This document shows positions 34,991-43,983 of a stretch of DNA of 64,000 bases, in pieces (position 1 is the first letter of the stretch; every line of letters starts with the position of its first letter). Under the pieces are notes generated by a model that was not told the DNA's origin, ran no database searches, and saw only the letters and a program-made list of their open reading frames with translations. Origin of the DNA: Pseudomonadota bacterium (GTDB lineage Bacteria > Pseudomonadota > Alphaproteobacteria > Rhizobiales > Beijerinckiaceae); contig JAEXGT010000052.1 of NCBI GenBank assembly GCA_023450615.1, positions 16,895 to 80,894 on the forward strand, written 5' to 3'. The position numbers and the translations under genes are program-made.

Positions 34991-35937
34991 GCGATCAGGC
35001 GTGAAAGGTCGACGGGGGCGAATTGCGTGCCCTCGTGCGTCACGCGTACCTCCTCGATAGTGATCCGCCGCCATTGCGCCAGCAAGGCAAGGGCCTCCTG
35101 CACCAGTTCCTCCGGGGCGGATGCGCCGGCGGTGATGCCGATCACCGCCGCGCCATCGATGAAGGAGAGCGTGAGATCCTTCGGGTCCTGCATGAGAAGG
35201 GCGGGTCGGCCCTCGCTCGCCGCCACCTCGCAGAGCCGGTTGGTGTTCGATGAGTTGCGCGCGCCGCAGACGATGATGCGCTCGGCGCGCTTCGCGATCA
35301 CGCGGACGGCAAGCTGGCGGTTCTGCGTGGCGTAACAAATCGTTTTGACGTCCGGCCCCTGGATGGCGGGAAAGCGCCGCTTCAGGGCGGCGATGATCTC
35401 CCGCGTGTCGTCCACCGACAGGGTGGTCTGGGTGATGTAGGCGATGCGCTCGGGATCGCTGATGTTGAGCGAAAGGGCCTCCTCCACGCTTTCAATCACG
35501 TGAACGATGCCGTCGATCTGGCCGATCGTGCCCTCGATTTCCACATGGCCGCGATGGCCGATGACGATGACTTCGCGGCCCGCCTTCGCATGGCGCTGTC
35601 CTTCCAGATGGACCCTGCGAACGAGCGGGCAGGTCGCATCCAGGACCGAGAGATTGCGGTTGCTTGCTTCTCTCTCCACTTCGCGGGAAACCCCATGGGC
35701 GCTGAAAATGGCGACTGCCCCATCCGGAATCGCCGACACATCCTCGACGAAGACCGCACCCTGACGTTTGAGTTGGTTCACGACATGTCCGTTATGGACA
35801 ATCTCGTGGCGCACATAGACAGGCCTGTCCGTTTGCTGAAGGGCGTCCTCGACCGCGCGAATGGCACGCTCGACGCCCGCGCAGAATCCACGCGGGGCCG
35901 CCAGCAGAACAGTAAGAGGAGGGCGATCCTGAATCAT
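34969..35937 (-). CDS. ispH: 4-hydroxy-3-methylbut-2-enyl diphosphate reductase
   Basis: Last enzyme of the MEP isoprenoid pathway, 322 residues. It converts HMBPP to IPP and DMAPP with a 4Fe-4S cluster. The three cluster cysteines are in APRGFCAGVERAI (Cys19), DATCPLVRRVHLE and KTICYATQNRQ. The HGVSREV and EGTIGQ active-site loops are present. The start overlaps the hpnE stop (ATGA), so it is the last gene of the squalene/carotenoid operon and would raise precursor supply for it. A second copy elsewhere in the genome is possible but not visible. Confidence 0.95.
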   Translation of the reverse strand: MIQDRPPLTVLLAAPRGFCAGVERAIRAVEDALQQTDRPVYVRHEIVHNGHVVNQLKRQGAVFVEDVSAIPDGAVAIFSAHGVSREVEREASNRNLSVLDATCPLVRRVHLEGQRHAKAGREVIVIGHRGHVEIEGTIGQIDGIVHVIESVEEALSLNISDPERIAYITQTTLSVDDTREIIAALKRRFPAIQGPDVKTICYATQNRQLAVRVIAKRAERIIVCGARNSSNTNRLCEVAASEGRPALLMQDPKDLTLSFIDGAAVIGITAGASAPEELVQEALALLAQWRRITIEEVRVTHEGTQFAPVDLSRLIAQLANAS

Positions 35938-37220
35938 GCAGCGTCCTCTCTTCGGTGCGGATGGTGGCGGGCGGCCGAAACTTCGGCTGCGGACATGTGA
36001 AGCAAAGCCGCCACGGCTTCCTTGCCTGAAATCACTGCACTCTCGATGGTCGCCGGCATTGTTCCGATCCAGTCTCCCGCGAGCGCCAGATTGGCGAGGG
36101 GCCGCAAGGGCGGTTGCGGCAGCGGCGTGGCATCCTGGCGGATCGTGGCGCGCTTTTCCTTCACGATGCGCGCACGTGGCTGATGATCGGCGGACGCATC
36201 AAGGCCGAGATCCCGCAGGGTCGGCGCAATCTCTCGCCAGATGAGCGCTGCGAGATCCGTTGTGTTGTCGGCGATCGCCGCATCGGCAGCCGAAACCGTG
36301 ACGCTGAGATGGTCCCGCCGCACAAGAAGCCATTGCGTCAGAGCGCCGGTAAAGCCGATGAAACGCGGCTTGTCCAAGCCTGGCATGTGAAAATGCACGT
36401 TGAGGATCGCCTCGAAACGCTGCGGCACCGGCAAGGCAGGCAGAAGCCGCTCGACCTCGAAAGGCGGCAACGCCAGGATCACCCGGTCATGGGGACCAAG
36501 AGCGACGGTTCTGTCCGTCAGGCTCAACCCGATGACCCGCTCGCCGCTGGTCAAAAGATTGCGCAGGCGTTGACCGGCGAGGATGAGAACACCGCGCGCC
36601 TGCAGGGTTTCGATGACGGGTTGGACGAGATCCTCGCTGAGGCCATTCTTCGCCACGAGCAGGCGGCCTGCGCGCGGCCACATCAGCCGTCGTAAAGCGC
36701 AGCCGAGACGCCGCGCAGAAGCCATGCTCGGCGGTGTGTTGAGAACAGCGACCGTGAACGGACCGATCAGGCTGTCCATGATCGGCCTGTTGCCGATGAT
36801 CGACGCCACCGAACATTCCTGCGCGGGAAAGGCGAGGCGTAGCAGCCGTGACAGATCGGCAAGCCCTAAGCCGTTCGGACGGCGTGAAGGCCATAACCAG
36901 GACCATGGCGATAGGCCGATCCGCCGCATCGTATGCGTGGGCAGATCGTAGAGTGGGAGACCGTTCTGCTCGGGTTCGATCCACCTGTCCCGCGCGCCGA
37001 CGGATTTGAGAAGTCCCAGCGCGTGCCGGTTCGCTGTGAGCAGAACATGGGTGCCGTTGTCGTGCGAGAAGCCCTTGGCGGAAGAGATCGTGCGGCAGCG
37101 CCCTCCTGCCTGGGGAGCCGCTTCATAGAGAACGGCTTCGCCGCCTGCCTCCGTTATTGCGAGGGCGGCGCTCAGGCCAGCAATGCCGGCGCCGACAATA
37201 TGGGTGCGTCCTGCGGTCAT
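35934..37220 (-). CDS. hpnE: Hydroxysqualene dehydroxylase HpnE
   Basis: FAD-dependent enzyme of 428 residues that reduces hydroxysqualene to squalene as the third step of the HpnCDE route. The Rossmann motif is at the N-terminus (HIVGAGIAGLSAALAITEAGG). GRCRTISSAKGFSHDNGTHVLLTAN follows, then the C-terminal FAD contact LANLALAGDWIGTMPATIESAVISGKEA. Both its start and its stop overlap neighbours as ATGA. HpnE is related to phytoene desaturases. Its place directly after HpnC-HpnD supports the call. Confidence 0.9.
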   Translation of the reverse strand: MTAGRTHIVGAGIAGLSAALAITEAGGEAVLYEAAPQAGGRCRTISSAKGFSHDNGTHVLLTANRHALGLLKSVGARDRWIEPEQNGLPLYDLPTHTMRRIGLSPWSWLWPSRRPNGLGLADLSRLLRLAFPAQECSVASIIGNRPIMDSLIGPFTVAVLNTPPSMASARRLGCALRRLMWPRAGRLLVAKNGLSEDLVQPVIETLQARGVLILAGQRLRNLLTSGERVIGLSLTDRTVALGPHDRVILALPPFEVERLLPALPVPQRFEAILNVHFHMPGLDKPRFIGFTGALTQWLLVRRDHLSVTVSAADAAIADNTTDLAALIWREIAPTLRDLGLDASADHQPRARIVKEKRATIRQDATPLPQPPLRPLANLALAGDWIGTMPATIESAVISGKEAVAALLHMSAAEVSAARHHPHRREDAA

Positions 37221-38875
37221 GCTGGCCTCATCGCGCGGGTGAGAAGATGCAGCTTGTCAGCCGCCGTCAGCTGGAGCCGGCCCTGACGCGTGCCCCAGCC
37301 GCGCGCGGTGAGCCGGTCGAGGACGCGGCGGTAGTTTTCCATCATCAGGATCGCGGGTTTGAGCGCTGCCCTATCAAGGCGCGTCAAAGCCTCGTCCGCA
37401 GCCGCAAAGCCCGCGCGCGCCTCTTCGGCGAGAGCCTCGCACACGCGGGCAAAGCGGAGATCGGCGACAAGGGTGGAGGCCGGTGCATCCTGCAGGCCGA
37501 GCTGCGCCAAGCGGGAGAGGGGAATGTAGACACGCTCGCGTGCCGCATCTTCGTCCACATCGCGCAGAATGTTCACGAGCTGAAGGGTCCGTCCGAGATC
37601 GAGGGCGAAGGCGCGCGCTTTCGGCGCACCGAACACATGAACAGAGAGCGTGCCGACGGACCCCGCTACGCGGCGTCCATAGAGATAAAGGTCGTCGTCC
37701 TTTGCCAAACGCACCCGCTCGGCGCTGTCGGTCTCCATGCCGTCGAGGAGCGCGTGGCATTCATCGAGCGGAAGCTTGAACAGGCTCGACGCACGGGCGA
37801 GTTCGCGGCCGATGGGCGTTTCCGGAGCGCGGTGAAGCCGGTCGATCTCCCGCCGCCATTCGCGGAGAAAGCGGATCTTTTCCGGAGCCGGAGCATTGCT
37901 GTCCGCAATGTCGTCCACATGTCGGCAGAAGGCGTAGACGGCGTGGATGGCGCGGCGGCGCTCACGGCTCAAGCTCTGCATGCCGAGCCGGAACGACGAG
38001 CCCGACCGACGAACGGCCTGTGCGGTGATCCGCGCATCCCGGTTCTCCGGCTTGGCGATGAGGCCCGACAATCCGGCCATGAAGGCACGTGCTTTATCCG
38101 TCTTGCTGACCTCGACGCGCTCGAGAACAGGGTCGCTGCGGCGCAGGCGCTCGATCAAGCGATCTGCGAGGGCGATGGTAGCCGTGGCTTGGGCGCGCAG
38201 GCGCTTGTCCTGCAAATGCTCGGGCAACGTGCGGGACCGATCGATGAGCTCATCGACGCGATCCAGCATGGCGTCGAGAACCATGCGTCGCGCCGGGCTC
38301 TGCGAAGGATCGAAGAATGCCTTCTCTCCTCCCGTCGGGATTGTCCATTGCAGCGGGATATAGATGCGCCCGAGATGTTCATGATCCTGGCGGCAATCCT
38401 GAAGATGATTGAGGATTTGCAGGGCGGTGCACAGGGCATCCGCGGGTGCGTATGCAGAGGCGCATTCCCGATGAAGCTGCAACAGAAAGCGCCCGACCGG
38501 ATTGGCGGAAAGACGGCAATACGCGGCAAGTTCCGTCCAGCCGTTATAGCGCGTCTTGATCGCATCCTGCCGAAAGGCGCGCATCATCTCGCGGGCTTGG
38601 GCAATACCGCATTTATGCTTCCTGTCGGCCTCATGCAGCCGCGCGGCCTCCGGTACCTTGGGGTCGCCTGCGATGAGCGCCTGCTCCAATGCCTCAAGGC
38701 GCGCCAGCTTCTCGCCTGTCGCGAGACCGGGCGCATCGGCAATATCGTCCGCAAGGCGCACGAAGGCATAGAAGGCAAGCACGGCCTCGCGATGATCCGG
38801 CGACAGGATGAGGGACGCGACAGGAAAATTCTCGTCTTTGGGTTTCTTCGCCGCTTCCCGGGCTTGGATGCTCAT
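37217..38875 (-). CDS. hpnCD: Fused HpnC-HpnD: hydroxysqualene synthase plus presqualene diphosphate synthase
   Basis: 552 residues from the ATG at 38875, whose TGA-overlapping start decides it; the frame is open to 38953. Two complete trans-isoprenyl synthase domains sit in one chain. The N-terminal one (about 1-275) has DDIAD at 43-47 and DCRQD at 160-164, the HpnC pattern. The C-terminal one (about 285-552) has DDIAD at 321-325 and DVDED at 439-443, the HpnD pattern. HpnD joins two farnesyl diphosphates to presqualene diphosphate, and HpnC converts that to hydroxysqualene. They are normally separate proteins. No stop or frameshift lies between the halves. Confidence 0.92.
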   Translation of the reverse strand: MSIQAREAAKKPKDENFPVASLILSPDHREAVLAFYAFVRLADDIADAPGLATGEKLARLEALEQALIAGDPKVPEAARLHEADRKHKCGIAQAREMMRAFRQDAIKTRYNGWTELAAYCRLSANPVGRFLLQLHRECASAYAPADALCTALQILNHLQDCRQDHEHLGRIYIPLQWTIPTGGEKAFFDPSQSPARRMVLDAMLDRVDELIDRSRTLPEHLQDKRLRAQATATIALADRLIERLRRSDPVLERVEVSKTDKARAFMAGLSGLIAKPENRDARITAQAVRRSGSSFRLGMQSLSRERRRAIHAVYAFCRHVDDIADSNAPAPEKIRFLREWRREIDRLHRAPETPIGRELARASSLFKLPLDECHALLDGMETDSAERVRLAKDDDLYLYGRRVAGSVGTLSVHVFGAPKARAFALDLGRTLQLVNILRDVDEDAARERVYIPLSRLAQLGLQDAPASTLVADLRFARVCEALAEEARAGFAAADEALTRLDRAALKPAILMMENYRRVLDRLTARGWGTRQGRLQLTAADKLHLLTRAMRPA

Positions 38876-39984
38876 CGGGCGGCTCCGACAGGATAAAGCC
38901 TTCCCTTCCAACCGGTCTGCCGCGCGCCGCCGATCCGCAGGAGAACGCTCCATTGGATCGCGAGGCTCGTGAGCACGGTGACGGGATGCAGGAGAATGGA
39001 GAGAAGATTCTCACGCGTGGCAACCGTCACCATGGCGCGTGTCGCGAGGGAGAACAGGACAGCCCATACGACCGGCCAGATGGGTGCAAAAGGCAAAAAC
39101 ACGAAGGGCAGCACGTGCCCGCCCAGAAGCAGGATGGTCCAGACAGGCAGCGCCAAAGGTTTCGCCATGCCTTCATGGGCGTTCTTCGCAAATCCGCTCC
39201 ATGCGTCGCTGAAACGCGTGTACATGCGGCATGAGGCAAGCCTCTCGCCGGGCACAAGATCCGTCTTGAAGCCTTTCTTCCGAAAGAGGCGGGCAAGCTG
39301 GATGCCATCATGGATGAGGGAGCGAATGGCCGCATGCCCGCCGCTGGCGCGGTAGGCCTCGCGCTCCACGAACATGAGCTGGCCGCAGGCCGCGCCGAAA
39401 CCCGGATGGATCGATGCGCGCATGAGGGCCATGGGCAGGTAGCCGAGGAGCAGAAGATTGACCATGGGGATCGTCAGACACTCGCCCGGCGTCTTCATGA
39501 TCTGCCGCGGGACGGCGCTGACAAGGCGCGCATCCGTCGCCTGCGCATGACCAGCAAGAAGGCTCGCGGCTTCCGGCGAGAGGCGTACATCCGCATCCAC
39601 GAAGAGGAAGTGCGTTCCGCGCGCGTGTTGCGAGAGGTGATGACAGGCATGGACCTTGCCGGTCCATCCTTCGCCCAATGGCGGGGCCGTCAGCAGCCGC
39701 ACGCGCGGATCGCGAGAGGCGGCGGAACGCACGATGTCGACGGTTTCATCCGTCGAGCCGTCGTCCATGACCAAGACCTCGACGGCGACATCCCGGCTTG
39801 CGAGGGCGGCCTCGACGGCAGGGCCGATATTCGCAGCCTCGTTGCGGGCAGGGATGAGAATTGAGACGAGCGTGTCGTTCTGCGCGGGCCTCAGCGGCGT
39901 CTTGCCAAACATGGCAAGGTTGATCACCGAAAGAAGAGCGGGCAGCGCCGCAAGGGCGAACAGGATGAGCCCGATTGCCATCAT
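38872..39984 (-). CDS. Membrane glycosyltransferase, family 2, of the carotenoid operon
   Basis: 370 residues. One N-terminal TM helix (IGLILFALAALPALLSVINLAMF) is followed by a GT-A domain: VSILIPARNEAANIG, VLVMDDGSTDET, FLFVDADVRLSP (DAD metal site), and a C-terminal pair of TM helices (PVWTILLLGGHVLPFVFLPFAP). The type resembles CrtQ of staphyloxanthin synthesis and related carotenoid glycosyltransferases. It probably adds a sugar to the end group of a C30 carotenoid acid or alcohol. Both ends overlap neighbours by 4 bases. Confidence 0.83.
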   Translation of the reverse strand: MMAIGLILFALAALPALLSVINLAMFGKTPLRPAQNDTLVSILIPARNEAANIGPAVEAALASRDVAVEVLVMDDGSTDETVDIVRSAASRDPRVRLLTAPPLGEGWTGKVHACHHLSQHARGTHFLFVDADVRLSPEAASLLAGHAQATDARLVSAVPRQIMKTPGECLTIPMVNLLLLGYLPMALMRASIHPGFGAACGQLMFVEREAYRASGGHAAIRSLIHDGIQLARLFRKKGFKTDLVPGERLASCRMYTRFSDAWSGFAKNAHEGMAKPLALPVWTILLLGGHVLPFVFLPFAPIWPVVWAVLFSLATRAMVTVATRENLLSILLHPVTVLTSLAIQWSVLLRIGGARQTGWKGRLYPVGAAR

Positions 39985-40817
39985 GGCTGGCGCCCCTCAT
40001 GCGAGGCATCGAATGCACGCCCTCGCAATGCAGACGCCAACCGCCGCCAGCCGTCGTAGAAACCGCCCACGCCAGCGCGGCCGTCAAGGAGGGCGCGGAA
40101 ACGGGCTGGATCGCGGGTCATGACATCGGCGCTCAAGCGGTCGAGCACCGTTGCCAGCTCCGCATCGAGGCGTTGCAGGCGGGATGCGCGAGAGAGGCCG
40201 AGCAGGTCTCTGCCGCTCATCGGCTTGCCGAAAGCGATGAATGCTTCCGCACCCCGCTCCAGCCAGAAACCGTACTCGATGCCAAGAGGAATGATCGTAC
40301 TTTCGGGAGCGATCTCGGCGAGATGCGCGATGCCGGATTTGAGCCCGAGAGGACGCTCGCGCACATCGGAGAAGCGGCCCTGCGCCGTAACCCAGAGCGC
40401 ACGCCCGGGAGAGGACAGGATCTCGCCGCTCGCGCGCATGAAGTCGACGGCACCTCGCGTGCTGTGCAGGTCCACGCCGAAGGCGCCGATGCGTTCGAAG
40501 ATCCCGTAGCGCTTCAGCATCTCGGCATCGATGGGAGCGTAGGTTTCATAAGCCGGGAAGAAATGGTCAGCGGTTAGGATGTAAATGGCCGCGTCCCACC
40601 AGGACGGATGATTGGAATAAACGATGACCGGACCTTTGTGCGGCACGGACGGCATGCCCCAGGATGCGACCCGAAGCGCATTCATGTGCTGTTTGAAATA
40701 GCGTCGAAAGACCCTCACCATGAAGCGGTGAAGCATTGCAGAGCGGCGCGCGACGGGAGAATTCCCTGTCCGCCGGGTAAGCTCTCCTCGTCCTGCCGCA
40801 CTGCCTCTGTCCTGCAT
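39981..40817 (-). CDS. Lysophospholipid-type acyltransferase (PlsC family) of the carotenoid operon
   Basis: 278 residues from the ATG at 40817, which shares a base with the upstream stop (TGATG); the frame continues to 40880. The PlsC catalytic motif is seen as VIVYSNHPSWWDAAIY (NHxxxxD variant). The later ALWVTAQGRFSDVRERPLGLKSGIAHLAE block holds the usual FPEG-like position. It likely transfers a fatty acyl group to the sugar of a glycosyl-carotenoid, the role of CrtO in staphyloxanthin synthesis. That assignment rests on context. Confidence 0.8.
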   Translation of the reverse strand: MQDRGSAAGRGELTRRTGNSPVARRSAMLHRFMVRVFRRYFKQHMNALRVASWGMPSVPHKGPVIVYSNHPSWWDAAIYILTADHFFPAYETYAPIDAEMLKRYGIFERIGAFGVDLHSTRGAVDFMRASGEILSSPGRALWVTAQGRFSDVRERPLGLKSGIAHLAEIAPESTIIPLGIEYGFWLERGAEAFIAFGKPMSGRDLLGLSRASRLQRLDAELATVLDRLSADVMTRDPARFRALLDGRAGVGGFYDGWRRLASALRGRAFDASHEGRQP

Positions 40818-42352
40818 CAAGACACGTTCCGTATATCGTCTGCCTTGAGATCCGTATCGAGGGCGTCGGCGGCGATCCAACCGGACATCATCACCATCGG
40901 CATGCCGGGGCCGGGATGAGCCGCGCCGCCCGCAAGATACAATCCGCGCACCTGACGGCTGCGATTGCCGGGCTTGAAAGCGCCCATGAACTTGCCGTGG
41001 CTGGCCAATCCATAGATCGCTCCGTTGAGGACCTTGTAGCGGTCATGGATATCCTGCGGCGTCAGGTGCCTCTCGACGACGATGCGCTCCTCGATATCGT
41101 GCATGCCTGCCGTGCGCTTGAGCTTGTCGATGATCACCTGCCTGTAGGCGGGCAGCATCTGCGACCAGTCGTGATGCGGTCTCAGGTAAGGCGTGTGAAC
41201 GAGAACGTAGAGCGCTTCGCCTCCTTCGGGCGCGACGCTCGGGTCGGTTGCCGCGGGCGCTGCGAGATAGCAGGTCGGGTCGGGCGCGGGTTCTCCCCGG
41301 CGATAGATATAGTCGAATTCCTCTTCCGGATTGCGCGAGAAGACAAAGTCGTGATGAAGAATGTGGTCGTAGCGCTTGTTGAGGCCGAGATAGAGCACTA
41401 CGCCAGAGCAGGCGGGTTCGAAGTCCTTGCGCGCATAATGCTCTCCGACCTCGCCGCCGACGAGTTCGCGATAGGTGCGGATGGAATCCATGTTGGAGAT
41501 GATGCTGTCGTAAGCGGCCATCTCGCCGTTTGCGAGCACGAGACCCTTCACCTCGCCGTTTTCGATCCTGAGAGAGGCGACGTCGGATTCAGGCTTGAAG
41601 GTCGCGCCGAGTTCAGAGGCGAGCTTCACCATCGCCTCGGCGACGGCGCGCGTTCCGCCCATGGGATACCACACCCCATCCGCCGCCTGCATATGCGCGA
41701 TGGCGCAGAGCACGGCGGGCGAGCCATAGGGCGACGAGCCCACATATTGCGTGAAGTGATCGAGCATCTGCGCCAGCCGCTCATCCTTCACCTTGGAGCG
41801 GATGGTGCCTGCAACCGACGAGCCCATGCGCAGAGACAGGACGTCCCGCAAGGTTCCAGGATTCATGTTGGCGCGGATATTGATGGTGTCGAACAGATCC
41901 TCCACCGGCTTCCAGAAGAAGAAGCGGTTGGAGATGTCATGGAGGTGGGCAGAGATGTCCTGAAAGCGGCGATACCCGTCGCCTGCGCCTTTCCCGGGAG
42001 CGAAGCGATCCATGGAATCCGCCATGGCATCGATGTCTTCCTGCAGATCGATGCGCGTTCCGTCATCGAAAAAGCAGCGCCATTGCGGATCGAGCCGTAC
42101 GAGGTCGAGATAGTCCGACAGGTTGCGCCCAGCCTCCGCGAAGATGCGCTCCAGAACGCGCGGAACGGTGAGGATGGTCGGCCCCATATCGAACCGGAAG
42201 CCGTCTTCGTGCAGTACCGCTGCCTTACCGCCAAGCCAGGAGTTCTTGTCGTAAAGCGTCACTTTGTAGCCGCGCGCTGCCGCCACGCAGGCTGCCGCCA
42301 ATCCACCCAGCCCTCCGCCGATCACGGCAACCGAAGCTCGTTGAGCGTTCAC
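40817..42352 (-). CDS. Phytoene-desaturase-family oxidoreductase, probable C30 carotenoid oxidase or desaturase
   Basis: 511 residues from a GTG at 42352 with GGGAGG six bases upstream. The longer frame to 42472 is rejected because it would place this ribosome site in the coding region. FAD motif ASVAVIGGGLGGLAAACVAAARG is at the N-terminus, with the desaturase block GGKAAVLHEDGFRFDMGPTI. The C-terminal FAD contact is YLAGGAAHPGPGMPMVMMSGWIAADAL. Related to CrtI, CrtN and CrtP. Of the two paralogues here this one is the better candidate for the CrtP-like terminal oxidase, but assignment is tentative. Confidence 0.82.
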   Translation of the reverse strand: MNAQRASVAVIGGGLGGLAAACVAAARGYKVTLYDKNSWLGGKAAVLHEDGFRFDMGPTILTVPRVLERIFAEAGRNLSDYLDLVRLDPQWRCFFDDGTRIDLQEDIDAMADSMDRFAPGKGAGDGYRRFQDISAHLHDISNRFFFWKPVEDLFDTINIRANMNPGTLRDVLSLRMGSSVAGTIRSKVKDERLAQMLDHFTQYVGSSPYGSPAVLCAIAHMQAADGVWYPMGGTRAVAEAMVKLASELGATFKPESDVASLRIENGEVKGLVLANGEMAAYDSIISNMDSIRTYRELVGGEVGEHYARKDFEPACSGVVLYLGLNKRYDHILHHDFVFSRNPEEEFDYIYRRGEPAPDPTCYLAAPAATDPSVAPEGGEALYVLVHTPYLRPHHDWSQMLPAYRQVIIDKLKRTAGMHDIEERIVVERHLTPQDIHDRYKVLNGAIYGLASHGKFMGAFKPGNRSRQVRGLYLAGGAAHPGPGMPMVMMSGWIAADALDTDLKADDIRNVS

Positions 42353-42479
42353 GAAGTTCCTCCCAAAGGATCCGAGCAGATGAGGGTTGCCCTCAAAGCT
42401 CTCAGGCTTGGTTTCATGGTCGTATGAATGACGCGCTCTTTGGCCTGATATTTTGGTTTTAGGAGACGCCAAACGCAGT

Positions 42480-43562
42480 TCAAGATGATCTCCCGCTGAC
42501 GGGGCGGCGCGCGCAGATCATCCGCATCACACGGCCGCCGGGCGCACGGATGACGGGATTGAAGCCCGCCGCAACAAAGTGCGGCTTCAGGCTGTCCATG
42601 CTGCGGGTATTGCCGCCCCAGAGCAGGTTCTTCAGGCGGTTGATGGAGGACGCGACGTCCTGGCCTTCATCCGAGAGAGCTGCAATGAGAAGCCAGCCCC
42701 CCGGGCGAAGGCTGCGGAAGATCCGCCAGGCTGCCTCGGCCATTGCATCATCCGACAGAAACATCTGAGGCAGGAAAGCGAGATCGAAGGCTTCCTCGTC
42801 CTCCAGGCACTCAATGCGTTGACGGCGCAGGACGATGCGCCCCTCGAGGCCGGCCTCACGAACACGCCTCTCGCCGATGGAGGCGGGGTGCTCGGCGGGT
42901 TCGAGCGCTGTCGCGGAAAGATGTGGGAAGGCTTGGCATAGGGTGATCGAAAGTCCGGCGGCGCCCGCGCCGATATCAAGCAGGCTCGCTCCCTGCCTTT
43001 CTAGGCATGGAACAAGACCAGGCAGAAACTTGAGCTTGGGCAGAGCTTTTGCCGTCCAAAGTTGAGTCAGCGCGCCTTGCGCTTGGATCGTGGCTTCATC
43101 CGTATGCGCCCAGCCGTTCAAGACTATGCGACCGTTCCGAAGCGTCTTACGGAAATCTTCGGCTTGCAGAAGCGGAGCCTGCAGGGCCGCTTTGAGGACA
43201 TTGGCCCCGTCCTCCGTGGTGAAGGGCTGCAGCGCAGGAGCGGCGCAAATCCTGTCAGCCTCCCTGGTCGCAAGGCCCGCGCTGATCAGAAGGTCTACGA
43301 GGGCGGCACCGAGTTTGGGATCGAGAGACAGGTTCTCGCTGAGATCCTGAAGGGTCGAAGGAGACTCCAATTGTCGGATGATGCCGGCATCGGAGCAGGC
43401 CGTCAGAGCATTCGCGAACCACAGGGCTTCATCGGCCCGCTCCAGGAGATCGAGCACCTCGCCCGAATGTTTGCGAGGGGCAGGCGGCCCGAACCTGCGC
43501 CAAGGGCGAAGACCCATGCGGTCACCGCCATGAGAGAGGAGGGCATAGGCACGCCACAACAT
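42480..43562 (-). CDS. Class I SAM-dependent methyltransferase of the carotenoid operon
   Basis: 360 residues. An N-terminal winged-helix/dimerisation region (ALWFANALTACSDAGIIRQLESPSTLQDLSENLSLD) is followed by a Rossmann domain with SAM motif I LLDIGAGAAGLSITLCQAFPHLSATALEP. Post-I loops (LAFLPQMFLSDDAMAEAAWRIFRSLRPGGWLLIA) follow. The layout is that of O-methyltransferases such as CrtF or hydroxyneurosporene methyltransferase. Its place between two desaturase genes suggests methylation of a carotenoid hydroxyl or carboxyl group. A 127-base gap separates it from the next operon gene, the only sizeable gap in the cluster. Confidence 0.8.
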   Translation of the reverse strand: MLWRAYALLSHGGDRMGLRPWRRFGPPAPRKHSGEVLDLLERADEALWFANALTACSDAGIIRQLESPSTLQDLSENLSLDPKLGAALVDLLISAGLATREADRICAAPALQPFTTEDGANVLKAALQAPLLQAEDFRKTLRNGRIVLNGWAHTDEATIQAQGALTQLWTAKALPKLKFLPGLVPCLERQGASLLDIGAGAAGLSITLCQAFPHLSATALEPAEHPASIGERRVREAGLEGRIVLRRQRIECLEDEEAFDLAFLPQMFLSDDAMAEAAWRIFRSLRPGGWLLIAALSDEGQDVASSINRLKNLLWGGNTRSMDSLKPHFVAAGFNPVIRAPGGRVMRMICARRPVSGRSS

Positions 43563-43568
43563 GCCGGT

Positions 43569-43973
43569 CTACCGGATTGGGATGACGATTGTCGTGGAGG
43601 GCTCCTTCACGACGACGCGAGCTGCTTCGAAATTGGGTGGACCGCGGCGTCCCACATCGTTCGAAAAGCCATAAGGCTCGCTGGGCAAGCCAATGAAGTT
43701 ACGATCGAGCTTGCCGTTGCCGTTGGTGTCATGAAACACGGCGATGGAATAGGAGCCAGGCTTAACGTTCCTCAGCCGCAATTCGACGGTGCCTGCTTTC
43801 GCTGGTCCTCGATCCTTGTAGGGGCAAGTGGCTTCCTCGAAGCTCGTATCGCAGATGCCGGCATAGACCATGCCTTGCGCTGAACCGACGCCTTCCGCCC
43901 GAATGGTCAGCGTGGCCGCCTGAAGAGAGGACGCGGCCAAAGTGAAGAAGATGATCCAACCGACACGTCCCAT
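43569..43973 (-). CDS. DUF2141 domain-containing secreted protein
   Basis: 134 residues from the ATG at 43973, which has AGGAG seven bases upstream; the frame opens earlier at 44030 inside the desaturase gene. Signal peptide GRVGWIIFFTLAASSLQA. The DUF2141 beta-sandwich follows: GMVYAGICDTSFEEATCPYK, VKPGSYSIAVFHDTNGNGKLDRNFIGLPSEPYGFSND. The function of this family is unknown. It recurs next to carotenoid genes in several alphaproteobacteria, and the operon position here (11 bases after crtN) repeats that link. It may aid envelope localisation of the pigment. Confidence 0.82.
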   Translation of the reverse strand: MGRVGWIIFFTLAASSLQAATLTIRAEGVGSAQGMVYAGICDTSFEEATCPYKDRGPAKAGTVELRLRNVKPGSYSIAVFHDTNGNGKLDRNFIGLPSEPYGFSNDVGRRGPPNFEAARVVVKEPSTTIVIPIR

Positions 43974-43983
43974 AATTTCTCCT

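Noticed and set aside
36114..36695. Plus-strand frame inside hpnE
   Set aside because: Antisense to a clear FAD enzyme, no ribosome site or recognisable domain.
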